Shown in pieces: positions 1-6,597 of a DNA stretch of 64,000 nucleotides (position 1 is the first letter of the stretch; the number at the start of each line of letters is the position of its first letter). The notes beneath the pieces were generated by a model. The model was not told where the DNA came from and searched no databases. It saw nothing but the letters and a program-made list of their open reading frames with translations. The stretch is taken from positions 1 through 64,000 of the forward strand of contig CAZEWK010000010.1 in NCBI GenBank assembly GCA_964515905.1, in the 5' to 3' direction. Position numbers and translations under genes: made by a program. The DNA comes from GCA-2712985 sp964515905 (GTDB lineage: Bacteria > Pseudomonadota > Alphaproteobacteria > UBA7887).

Positions 1-216
1 GAGACTGTAGTTCCGATTATGGCTGCACGTGGTGCCACCTCGGCAGAAATAGTTCAGACGGAGGACGACCTCTTTCTGGCAACAGCCATTTATCCTGATG
101 AAGCAACAGCTGATGCTAACCCCGAAGAGATACAAGCACTCCGAAAAGGAATTATTGAGGCATTTAATCTTAATGCCATGAATGCCTATGGTGGCACGTC
201 GGTCGTAGGCATCTGA
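1..216 (+). CDS. C-terminal end of an unidentified protein (partial)
   Basis: The reading frame is open from the first base of the window and stops at 214-216, so about 71 C-terminal residues of a longer protein are visible. An internal ATG at 19 exists, but nothing marks it as a real start because the frame runs on upstream. The visible part is acidic (repeated Asp/Glu, e.g. TEDDLF, YPDEAT, NPEEIQ) and ends in a Gly-rich, hydrophobic tail (AYGGTSVVGI). I see no motif that names a family and do not assign a function. It is followed by a small possible secreted peptide and a cupin gene on the same strand. Confidence 0.55.
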   Translation, partial: ETVVPIMAARGATSAEIVQTEDDLFLATAIYPDEATADANPEEIQALRKGIIEAFNLNAMNAYGGTSVVGI

Positions 217-233
217 AGCAAGTGATCTTATAG

Positions 234-362
234 ATGCTCCGTAACCTGTGCCTATTGGTGCCGTTCCTGTTGCTCGTCAATGTGACCAGTGCTGTAGCTT
301 TGCCTCCGTGCAATGGGGACTACACTGGTCCTGTCTTGCCTGATGACCTATGCACAAATTGA
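234..362 (+). CDS. possible small secreted peptide (42 aa)
   Basis: A 42-codon frame starts at ATG 234 and stops at TGA 360-362. Its N-terminus looks like a signal peptide: Met-Leu-Arg, a run of about 12 hydrophobic residues (LCLLVPFLLLV), then a small-residue region TSAVA, a plausible signal peptidase I site after Ala22. The predicted mature peptide has only about 20 residues with two cysteines (LPPCNGDYTG...DDLCTN), so a disulfide is possible after export. There is no strong Shine-Dalgarno sequence. It lies between the cut-off gene at the window start and the cupin gene. It may be a genuine exported micro-peptide or the N-terminal remnant of a longer secreted protein whose frame has been lost. 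Confidence 0.3.
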   Translation: MLRNLCLLVPFLLLVNVTSAVALPPCNGDYTGPVLPDDLCTN

Positions 363-416
363 AAAACTCAAAGCTGAGAAGGTAATGTTTTCAGATTTAG
401 ACTAGAGGAGAAAACC

Positions 417-944
417 ATGACTGATGAGAAAAAGAAAGATATGCAGTCCCGTCTGAATGAACGACTAAAGGTTATATCCTCAGTGAAAGCGCCCGTAGCA
501 TTCATGATGCCAGAAGATATCGGAAAGCTTGTCGTTCGCTCATCTGCCATTTCTGGTTACCTACCAATCACCCCAAGCTATGCTACTGATGAGGTTGGCG
601 TTGATTCCGTAAAGGTATTAATGGCAACGGATCAGCTGATAACTTTTGAATCTTTCCGCTCAAAGGGAGCCATTGATACGGCTCATTCGCACCCTGATCA
701 TCACTCAGTCGTTTATCAAAAGCAGGGGCGTGTAAAGATGAAGATAGGATCGGAGAATTTTACAGTAGAGCAAGGGGATACATATTTTCATCCGTTGGGA
801 GTTATTCATCAACATGAAGCACTAGAGGACTCGGTTCGGATCGAAACGAAAGTCTTTCCTAATGGCAACGCCATCGCTTCGTGGAATAAACTTGTTGGCA
901 TGGAATTAAAAGCTAATGAATCAGGTTTAAGGGAAAGCTGTTAG
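417..944 (+). CDS. cupin-domain protein (cupin_2 type)
   Basis: The 175-residue protein has one conserved beta-barrel cupin domain in its C-terminal two thirds. Cupin motif 1 is recognisable around residues 90-110 (HSHPDHHSVVYQKQGRVKM) and motif 2 around residues 119-133 (EQGDTYFHPLGVIHQHEAL). The histidines of HSHPDHH and the later His residues are the likely metal ligands. Cupins of this size bind a divalent metal and act as small dioxygenases, isomerases or ligand sensors; the substrate cannot be read from the sequence. The start ATG at 417 follows a good ribosome-binding site (GAGGAG, about six bases before it). The gene stands alone, with no partner in an operon. Confidence 0.75.
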   Translation: MTDEKKKDMQSRLNERLKVISSVKAPVAFMMPEDIGKLVVRSSAISGYLPITPSYATDEVGVDSVKVLMATDQLITFESFRSKGAIDTAHSHPDHHSVVYQKQGRVKMKIGSENFTVEQGDTYFHPLGVIHQHEALEDSVRIETKVFPNGNAIASWNKLVGMELKANESGLRESC

Positions 945-1071
945 TGTGGCAGACACCTGAAACTATCGGCAAAAAAAGGTATTAGTAATGACTTATAGGC
1001 ATACTAAAAATAGGGCAATATCAGGCTAAATACACCAGTTTTGGCCTTAAATAGCATCAAATGCAGATACT

Positions 1072-1452
1072 GTGTTACCCGACATAAATCTAGAAGCGGC
1101 AAATGCTCACTGTCAAAAACAATGGACAAAAAGAGGTGAACTAGATTTTGAAATGCATGAGTACTGCATGGACGGTCAAATTGAGGGTTATTCGGAAGCG
1201 TTGGAGCTATCTGTGCTATATGGGCAACAGCCATGGCTGGAACAACTTATAGCCTTTGCATTTGATAAAAGGACTGATCGAGACATGATTCAATACGAGA
1301 TAATTGGCTACACTTTAAAAGAGGAAACAGAAAGTTTCCTTGACATTGAATACGCTCTGAAAAACGGCAATGTAACGCAAGACGCTGTGCAATTATGCGA
1401 GGACAAATGGTTCCCACAGTTTAGCATGGTGAGTTACTGCCTAGAGCTGTGA
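1072..1452 (+). CDS. Cys/Trp repeat protein of unknown function
   Basis: The 126-residue frame starts with GTG at 1072. I do not recognise a named family, but it has an internal repeat. The first copy has the pattern C-x3-W...DFEMHEYC (Cys14, Trp18, Cys32) followed by Gln and aromatic residues. The last copy at the C-terminus has C-x3-W...FSMVSYC (Cys109, Trp113, Cys123). A middle copy around FDKRTDRDMIQYE keeps the spacing but has lost its cysteines. Such Cys/Trp/Tyr-Cys repeats suggest a small alpha-helical fold held by disulfides or a metal. No signal peptide is visible. The gene ends in the 3' edge of a broken tRNA gene on the opposite strand, so it sits at a rearrangement junction and its C-terminus may have been truncated. 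It could be a real accessory gene or a fragment. Confidence 0.5.
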   Translation: MLPDINLEAANAHCQKQWTKRGELDFEMHEYCMDGQIEGYSEALELSVLYGQQPWLEQLIAFAFDKRTDRDMIQYEIIGYTLKEETESFLDIEYALKNGNVTQDAVQLCEDKWFPQFSMVSYCLEL

Positions 1453-1499
1453 CCCCCAGATTAGCAATCTAGTGCTCTATCCAGCTGGGCTACGGGCGC
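1447..1499 (-). pseudogene. tRNA remnant, 5' part only (anticodon GCU)
   Basis: Read on the minus strand from 1499, the sequence gives a tRNA acceptor 5' strand (GCGCCCG), TA, a D-arm, an anticodon arm CTAGA-TTGCTAA-TCTGG with anticodon GCT, a short variable loop, and the first four bases of a T-stem (ACAG). It then departs from tRNA sequence: there is no T-loop GTTC and no 3' acceptor strand. The D-stem also carries a C-A mismatch. The body resembles tRNA-Arg of this group although the anticodon would read serine codons. It is therefore a decayed gene, not a functional tRNA. The breakpoint coincides with the end of the Cys/Trp repeat gene, which marks this as an old insertion or deletion boundary. 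Confidence 0.65.
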
Positions 1500-1525
1500 T
1501 ATTTCTTTTCGGATAGTGCTTCAAA

Positions 1526-2086
1526 TTAACGAGAAAACACGGTGGTCGGTAGAGAATAATTCAATATCGCGAATTCGGTGCCAGGATTTTCGGAATAAAT
1601 TCCGGCATTCGATAAATGGCCTATCTGTATGCCAAGACGAGAGCGGTCACTAAAACGGTATGCAAACTCAAGTGCAGACCGAAACTCTATTGCTCCTCCT
1701 AGCTGTTTTCCCTCACCCTCATGGTTTACACCAACTGAGAAACTAGGAGAAAGGACCAAAGTATTTCCAAAAAAGGCGTCGACCAGCAAGCCCATATAGC
1801 CATATGAGCCATGTTCAGTAGTTATGAACATACCGACCTGAGGTTTGAAAATCCAAAATCGCGTATTTAATCGAGCTTGAATTTCAAGCTGGGCCGCGGT
1901 TTCATTGTCGTTTACGTCAAACCCACCCACTCCTAAAGTAATAAAGTCGGGATCCGTATTTTCCCTATCGGGTCTGGAGTCGGCGGAACTTACATTGATT
2001 ATCAAAGGATTGACTGCAAATGCAATTAAGACAAAAACAGCAATTCTAAACTTCAAAAAATACGCTCCGTTATTTTTACCTGCCAT
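1526..2086 (-). CDS. pagL: PagL-like lipid A 3-O-deacylase
   Basis: This predicted outer-membrane beta-barrel hydrolase would remove the 3-O-linked acyl chain from lipid A. With the start at ATG 2086 it has 186 residues, an N-terminal signal peptide, and strongly alternating beta-strand sequence. The PagL signature GHLSNAG lies near the C-terminus. His157 and Ser159, with Glu171 fourteen residues after the His, reproduce the spacing of the His-Ser-Glu triad known for Pseudomonas PagL. I chose ATG 2086 over the in-frame GTG at 2092 because AGGAG stands five bases before the ATG. The start overlaps the 3' end of the proline iminopeptidase gene by 11 bases, so the two are probably co-transcribed. 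Lipid A trimming is usually linked to envelope adaptation; regulation is not visible here. Confidence 0.8.
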   Translation of the reverse strand: MAGKNNGAYFLKFRIAVFVLIAFAVNPLIINVSSADSRPDRENTDPDFITLGVGGFDVNDNETAAQLEIQARLNTRFWIFKPQVGMFITTEHGSYGYMGLLVDAFFGNTLVLSPSFSVGVNHEGEGKQLGGAIEFRSALEFAYRFSDRSRLGIQIGHLSNAGIYSENPGTEFAILNYSLPTTVFSR

Positions 2087-3041
2087 TCTCACTCCTGCGT
2101 CTTATGCGTTCTGTTGCGGCTACGAGTGCGCTACAAATACCTCGTTCCAAAGACGAATGTCCCGCATCGGCAACCACAGAAAATTCAGCTTCTGGCCACA
2201 CCTTATGCAGATCGTAGGCGCTGACAAACGGGCACACCGCATCGTATCGGCCTTGAACTATTGTAGCAGGGATATTCCGCAACCGATCCGCGTTTTCCAA
2301 GAGCCTGCCTTCAGGCAGAAATGAGTCATTCATAAAATAATGTGCTTCGATCCGAGCTAAACTTAAAGCCATTTTCCTTCTTTCGAATTCTGAAGCAATT
2401 TGTTTGCTTGGTAGCAGAGTAGAACAGCTTCCCTCGTATCTGGACCAGGCAAGTGCTGCGGGCATATGCACACTAGGATCTGGATCAATTAACCTATGGT
2501 AATAATTTGCTAAAATATCGTCTCTTTCTGTTGGCGGTAGAAACCCCGAAAATAAGTCCCAATACTCTGGGAAAATCGTCCGCATACCATACAAAAACCA
2601 TTGTATTTCACTTTTTCGACATAAAAAAATACCACGCAATATCATTGCTAGAACACGATCTGGATAAGTTTCAGCATATACCAGGGCAAGAGTAGAACCC
2701 CACGATCCACCGAATAAAACCCATTTCTCGATACCCAGTTGTTTACGCAGTGTCTCAATATCACCAACGAGATGACTGGTCGTATTGTTACTTAGTTCGC
2801 CCAGGGGCGTGGAGCGGCCAGCGCCACGCTGGTCATAAAGGATGATTCGATAACTGGAGGGATTAAAAAACCTACGATTACCTGAGGCAACTCCTGCCCC
2901 TGGACCCCCGTGGAGAAACAAAACCGGTAAGCCCTCTGGGTTACCACTCTGTTCCCAGTACATTTTATGGGGCTGTTCTAAACGTAATTCACCAGCTACA
3001 TATGGTTCAATTGGGGGAAAAAGATCCCATGTGTTATCCAT
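2076..3041 (-). CDS. pip: proline iminopeptidase (S33 alpha/beta hydrolase)
   Basis: This enzyme releases N-terminal proline from peptides and belongs to peptidase family S33. At 321 residues it has the usual family length. Landmarks are the oxyanion-hole motif HGGPG (residues 44-48), YDQRGAGRS (69-77), the nucleophile elbow GGSWGS with Ser113, and the acid and base of the triad at Asp267 (GRYDAVCP) and His295 (AGHSS). The family's cap domain lies between about residues 140 and 240. ATG 3041 is the start. It is upstream of and overlaps the PagL-like gene on the same strand. It is cytoplasmic with no signal peptide. The assignment as a Pro-specific peptidase is firm at the family level. Confidence 0.92.
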   Translation of the reverse strand: MDNTWDLFPPIEPYVAGELRLEQPHKMYWEQSGNPEGLPVLFLHGGPGAGVASGNRRFFNPSSYRIILYDQRGAGRSTPLGELSNNTTSHLVGDIETLRKQLGIEKWVLFGGSWGSTLALVYAETYPDRVLAMILRGIFLCRKSEIQWFLYGMRTIFPEYWDLFSGFLPPTERDDILANYYHRLIDPDPSVHMPAALAWSRYEGSCSTLLPSKQIASEFERRKMALSLARIEAHYFMNDSFLPEGRLLENADRLRNIPATIVQGRYDAVCPFVSAYDLHKVWPEAEFSVVADAGHSSLERGICSALVAATERIRRRSENGR

Positions 3042-3142
3042 GTAATAGAATACCGCTCAGCGGGGTCATAGCCGAGAAAAGCCAAATCAGAGAACAATAC
3101 GATAGTATTGGAAACCAAAATGGGCGATACACGGACATTCGA

Positions 3143-3946
3143 TTACCCACTAACTTCACCAACCACCTCTCCGTTTAAATCGAAACAAACAGCATGAAGT
3201 GCGCCTCCCTGGCCACAACCACCATCAAGGGTCACTGCGTATTTATCTAGGGACAAACCTAATTGTTCCGGATCAAACCCGCGAACTATTCTAGAAAACC
3301 CTTCGTACGTGGGCTCTAATCTCGCATACCCACTTGAGCCCCACCAAAAACTATCGGTTTGTGCCCACAACGGACGTGTGGCATCAATACCCGCATGCAC
3401 TAATAACAGTTGATTATCGCCCACGACTGCTGCACGCCGAAGCACAGCAAATAACTGCGAATGCCCATCCTTGTTTCGGACAGATTCCCGTAATCCACTC
3501 GTCCATCTAGCCAGGGATTGTGCACCATCTCGGCACCACATTCGCCCAGCTTCTGGGTCCCCTCCGTAAGCAACCAGGGTTTCTGAAGCTCCCTGTGTTA
3601 ACATCCACTCCAATACCAGTGAAGGATCCTTGGCTAATTGCAATTGCAATAACTTATGCCACATTTCTTCCTGTCGACCCCGCAAATAAATGATGTCGTC
3701 ACTGAACAGATGAAACCGCGCCATAATGGAACGTCGAAAGAGCAGAAGTTCGTCTACAGTATCAATGATATTACGACCGTACCCAACGTAATTGCCAAGA
3801 TACACCAACCTATCGCCCACCAAAAATTGGTGTTCCAACTGATCATGCATGGCTCTTAATTGTTCTATTTCGCCATGTATGGCTGGAACTGCCCATACAC
3901 GCTCGGCGCCCGAAACGGTAGCTATAACAGATTCGTCGCGAGTCAT
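3143..3946 (-). CDS. metallophosphoesterase-fold protein with lost metal ligands (pseudo-phosphatase)
   Basis: The 267-residue protein aligns by pattern with calcineurin-like Ser/Thr phosphoesterases, but most catalytic motifs are altered. GDxHG has become AIHGE (residues 22-26), losing the first Asp. GDxVDRG has become GNYVGYG (51-57), losing both Asp residues. RGNHE has become RGRQE (89-93), losing Asn and His. The late HAG motif (LLLVHAGI, near residue 196) is kept. With these ligands missing, a two-metal hydrolase centre is unlikely, so a binding or regulatory role is more plausible. The rest of the protein is well preserved (WMLTQG, SFWWGSSGY, DGGCGQGG), which argues against a decaying pseudogene. 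It sits just downstream of carD and fdxA on the same strand with a 140-base gap. Confidence 0.75.
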   Translation of the reverse strand: MTRDESVIATVSGAERVWAVPAIHGEIEQLRAMHDQLEHQFLVGDRLVYLGNYVGYGRNIIDTVDELLLFRRSIMARFHLFSDDIIYLRGRQEEMWHKLLQLQLAKDPSLVLEWMLTQGASETLVAYGGDPEAGRMWCRDGAQSLARWTSGLRESVRNKDGHSQLFAVLRRAAVVGDNQLLLVHAGIDATRPLWAQTDSFWWGSSGYARLEPTYEGFSRIVRGFDPEQLGLSLDKYAVTLDGGCGQGGALHAVCFDLNGEVVGEVSG

Positions 3947-4087
3947 CTTTTAAAGAATTGTCAAAAAGAAACTGACTTGGATCGCAATAGAGCACCTCCA
4001 ACCGTAAGACAAACATCTTTGATTGTCTGTGGCAATGTTCTGATCCTTTGATCTCTGTTTGGACAAAAACCTCTTACACTCATATTC

Positions 4088-4609
4088 CTAGGCAGCTTTC
4101 AATAGAAATTCTTCAATTCGTCTTTCTGCTGCGTCCTGATCAATTTTTTCGACGGCGGCAAATTCTCGCGCTAGGCGATCCAACGCCGCTTCATATAATT
4201 GGCGCTCACTGTAGGATTGCTCGGGTTGATCCTCCCCTCTATGAAGATCTCGTAAAACTTCCGCTATCCTAACGGGATCACCGGAGTTCAGTTTTTCTTG
4301 ATAGTCTTGAGCACGGCGACTCCACATTGTACGTTTAACTTTTGCACGACCTTTCAAGGTAGTTACCACCGAACCCATTTCGTCTTTAGTACTAAGACGG
4401 CGCATCCCAGACGTATCCGCTTTTCCTATAGGAACCCGAAGTATCATTTTTTCTTTTTCAAAAGAAACGACATAAACCTGAAGGCTGTCACCTCCTATTT
4501 TTTCCTCCTCAACACCAAGAATTTTTCCAACTCCGTGAGAAGGATACACTACGAGCTCCCGATCTTTATATAGTCTTTTAGATTTCTTTTTAGTCTTTCC
4601 TTGCACCAT
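4088..4609 (-). CDS. carD: CarD-family transcription regulator
   Basis: CarD/CdnL proteins bind the RNA polymerase beta subunit and stabilise open promoter complexes, notably at rRNA promoters. The N-terminal RNAP-interaction domain is seen at ELVVYPSHGVGKI... with the conserved YVV and LRVP strands. The C-terminal helical DNA-binding domain contains the family's WSRRAQDYQEKLNSGD segment and an ERQLYEAALDRL helix. I chose ATG 4609 (173 residues), which has an AAAGAG ribosome-binding site eight bases upstream. A second in-frame ATG at 4639 would add ten residues but has no such site. The size fits alphaproteobacterial CarD. The neighbours fdxA upstream and the pseudo-phosphatase downstream are on the same strand. 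Confidence 0.92.
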   Translation of the reverse strand: MVQGKTKKKSKRLYKDRELVVYPSHGVGKILGVEEEKIGGDSLQVYVVSFEKEKMILRVPIGKADTSGMRRLSTKDEMGSVVTTLKGRAKVKRTMWSRRAQDYQEKLNSGDPVRIAEVLRDLHRGEDQPEQSYSERQLYEAALDRLAREFAAVEKIDQDAAERRIEEFLLKAA

Positions 4610-4884
4610 AAGGTAATCTCTTTCTCGAAATAGCCGCATTTCATTTAGGCAAGACTGAGTTAATCACGGCTGAATAACTACCTAAAAATATTAAGTAATT
4701 AGGAACGCCCGCCGACTTTTCTGATGCTCAACCCGACACTATTTAACAGTTCACCCCACCAGCAGAGGGGCAACAATATGTTCGCCGTTACCGGTACGTA
4801 TATCAGATTTTTCATTAAAATTACACACATTTGAATCGTGTATAAAACGGTATTACTAATTAGGAAGGGTTTAAGACACTGTAT

Positions 4885-5226
4885 TTAGGCCGCCCCTGAT
4901 CCTGCCTTGGCACTAAAGTATTTATCAAATTTTCCGGTCTCCTCCGTGAAATCATCTGCGTCGTTCGGAGACACACCTTTACGAGTAATATTGGGCCATT
5001 GTTCTGCATATTCCGAATTAAGCGTAACCCATTTTTCAAGGTCACCTTCCGAGTCTGGTAAAATGGCCTCCACTGGACATTCCGGCTCACAAACTCCACA
5101 GTCGATGCACTCATCTGGATGAATAACGAGCATATTTTCACCCTCATAAAAACAGTCGACGGGACACACTTCAACACAATCCATATATTTGCACCTGATG
5201 CACTGTTCAGTAACAACGTAGGTCAT
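4885..5226 (-). CDS. fdxA: 7Fe ferredoxin FdxA
   Basis: This small soluble electron carrier binds one [3Fe-4S] and one [4Fe-4S] cluster. The 113-residue protein has the FdxA cysteine arrangement: Cys9, Cys17, Cys21 and Cys25 in the N-terminal half (with an extra Cys12), then Cys40, Cys43, Cys46 and Cys50 in CIDCGVCEPECP. The C-terminal extension of about 55 residues after the second motif is typical of the Azotobacter FdI-like family. ATG 5226 is preceded by AAGGGGA. It lies between a TerB-fold gene and carD on the same strand; alphaproteobacteria often carry fdxA next to carD. A 245-base gap without genes separates it from carD. Confidence 0.95.
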   Translation of the reverse strand: MTYVVTEQCIRCKYMDCVEVCPVDCFYEGENMLVIHPDECIDCGVCEPECPVEAILPDSEGDLEKWVTLNSEYAEQWPNITRKGVSPNDADDFTEETGKFDKYFSAKAGSGAA

Positions 5227-5281
5227 CGTAGACTTGTCCCCTTACATTTAAATTGCAAACCTTAGCTTTATACGGTTTCTA

Positions 5282-5737
5282 CTATGGCATTAATCGACTA
5301 ACTACTTTCTGACGCGCGATAGCTCGATCCCGATCAGAAACGTATATCAATCCCCCAATGCGCCGCAATAAGCCAGTCTCAAAATCATGGGCTTTTCCGT
5401 CGGCATAAACTACTTCCCAAAGCATTTCCATAAGCTCAATTCTTTGCTCTGGGGTATATCGATCATTCACCTCTCGGGTAAACCCGTATAACTGCGCAGA
5501 CTCAATCACAGCCTCCTCTGCCTTAGCTATCAAATCATCACATTCATCTTTGCTAAGGTTGAACCTATTCTGCACTAGTTTCGAGATAACATCTCGCTCC
5601 GACTGATCGAAGTTCTCGTCCATTAAAGCAACCTCAACCAAGAGGGCTGCAGCAGCGGTTTGCATTGAAATGCTATCTGCATCCTCATGATCGTGTTGGG
5701 ATTTATTACTAAATAAAACGGTTAGGCGATCAAGCAT
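5282..5737 (-). CDS. TerB-fold protein (tellurite-resistance-like)
   Basis: The protein (151 residues from ATG 5737) is an all-helical TerB-like domain protein. It shows paired acidic segments where TerB proteins bind metal: ALMDENFDQSERDVI around residue 38 and VVYADGKAHDFETGLLRRIG near residue 113. An N-terminal MLDRL segment is followed by a His/Asp-rich linker. ATG 5737 is preceded by GGAG; a GTG at 5752 is an alternative start. TerB relatives are named for tellurite resistance, but stand-alone copies like this are common and their role is unknown. No other ter genes are present, so I do not infer tellurite resistance. It sits between the cobalamin adenosyltransferase and fdxA. Confidence 0.75.
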   Translation of the reverse strand: MLDRLTVLFSNKSQHDHEDADSISMQTAAAALLVEVALMDENFDQSERDVISKLVQNRFNLSKDECDDLIAKAEEAVIESAQLYGFTREVNDRYTPEQRIELMEMLWEVVYADGKAHDFETGLLRRIGGLIYVSDRDRAIARQKVVSRLMP

Positions 5738-5808
5738 CCCTCTCCGTATCACAACCTGGCAATTGACGGCAAGTCACGATTTAAAGGGAAATTCATTTGC
5801 AAAATATC

Positions 5809-6369
5809 TTATTGGTGCCTGCCCGGAACCCAGAGAATATCGGCCCTACCGCAATTGTTCTCACGGCGAGCAACCACGAACAAAAAATCAGACAATCGGT
5901 TGACGTATATTAAAATTTGCTTCCCTGATACTTCGTTCGTTAAGAACTCACATATTTCCCGTTCTGCCCGGCGAACCACCGTTCTAGCTAAATGCAGATA
6001 AGCAGAGGATGTTGAGCCACCGGGAAGTATGAAGGTAGACAAAGGCTCTAACTGACCATTAAGGCGGTCGATGTCCTCTTCTAAACGAAGAACCTGTTGC
6101 TCGGACACACGGAGACCTTTTGACTTGTCAGGGGTGAACGGCAAACATAGGTCGGCACCTACATCAAATAAATCATTTTGAATACGGGAGAGCATTAAAT
6201 CAAGCTCACCACTCGTCTCTAGGCGAACTACACCAATTATCGCATTAGCTTCGTCGATGCTCCCATAGGCAGCGACACGAGGATTATTCTTAGGCACCCT
6301 GCTACCATCACCCAATGAAGTGATACCGGAATCTCCTCCACGTGTATAAATTTTGTCCAGCTTGATCAT
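5809..6369 (-). CDS. pduO: cob(I)alamin adenosyltransferase, PduO type
   Basis: This enzyme moves the adenosyl group of ATP onto cob(I)alamin to make coenzyme B12. The 186-residue protein has the full PduO/MMAB fold: the ATP-binding N-terminus with YTRGGDSGITSLGDG, the SIDEANA segment, the R-x-A-E-R-E helix (VVRRAEREI) and the YVNRLSDFLFVVARREN helix with the Arg and Asn residues needed for cobalamin binding. The start is ATG 6369. It is the first gene of a minus-strand group running toward carD. Its product would serve adenosylcobalamin-dependent mutases, which are not in this window, while MetH (43-47 kb) uses methylcobalamin. Confidence 0.92.
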   Translation of the reverse strand: MIKLDKIYTRGGDSGITSLGDGSRVPKNNPRVAAYGSIDEANAIIGVVRLETSGELDLMLSRIQNDLFDVGADLCLPFTPDKSKGLRVSEQQVLRLEEDIDRLNGQLEPLSTFILPGGSTSSAYLHLARTVVRRAEREICEFLTNEVSGKQILIYVNRLSDFLFVVARRENNCGRADILWVPGRHQ

Positions 6370-6535
6370 TTTTACCTATTCCTGGGCCCAAACACGGTGC
6401 ATATAAAGTAAACACCGGCCTGAATCAAAAAATATCTTCTGACGACACTTTAGTACCGTAGAACCCAAACGCCAAATTATTGTGATCCCTAAGTCACCAA
6501 GTAGAAGAATTTCAGTTTCAAAAATAGGCAAACGG

Positions 6536-6563
6536 TTGCTCACCTCCTAAAAGTTAGTACACT
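6536..6563 (+). promoter_or_regulatory. possible sigma70-type promoter for the molybdopterin subunit gene
   Basis: TTGCTC at 6536-6541 and TACACT at 6558-6563 are separated by 16 bases and lie 35 bases before the start codon at 6598. They resemble -35 and -10 elements. The call is by eye only. Confidence 0.3.
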
Positions 6564-6597
6564 GGCGTCATGTCTCGCGTTAAAATTGGGGAAAAGC

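Noticed and set aside
4860..5216. A 118-codon frame overlapping fdxA in another frame on the same strand
   Set aside because: It is a shadow of fdxA: no ribosome-binding site, no family similarity, and the fdxA frame has all cluster cysteines.
5282..5737. Tellurite resistance operon
   Set aside because: Only a lone TerB-fold gene is present; no terA, terC, terD or related genes are near, so resistance cannot be inferred.
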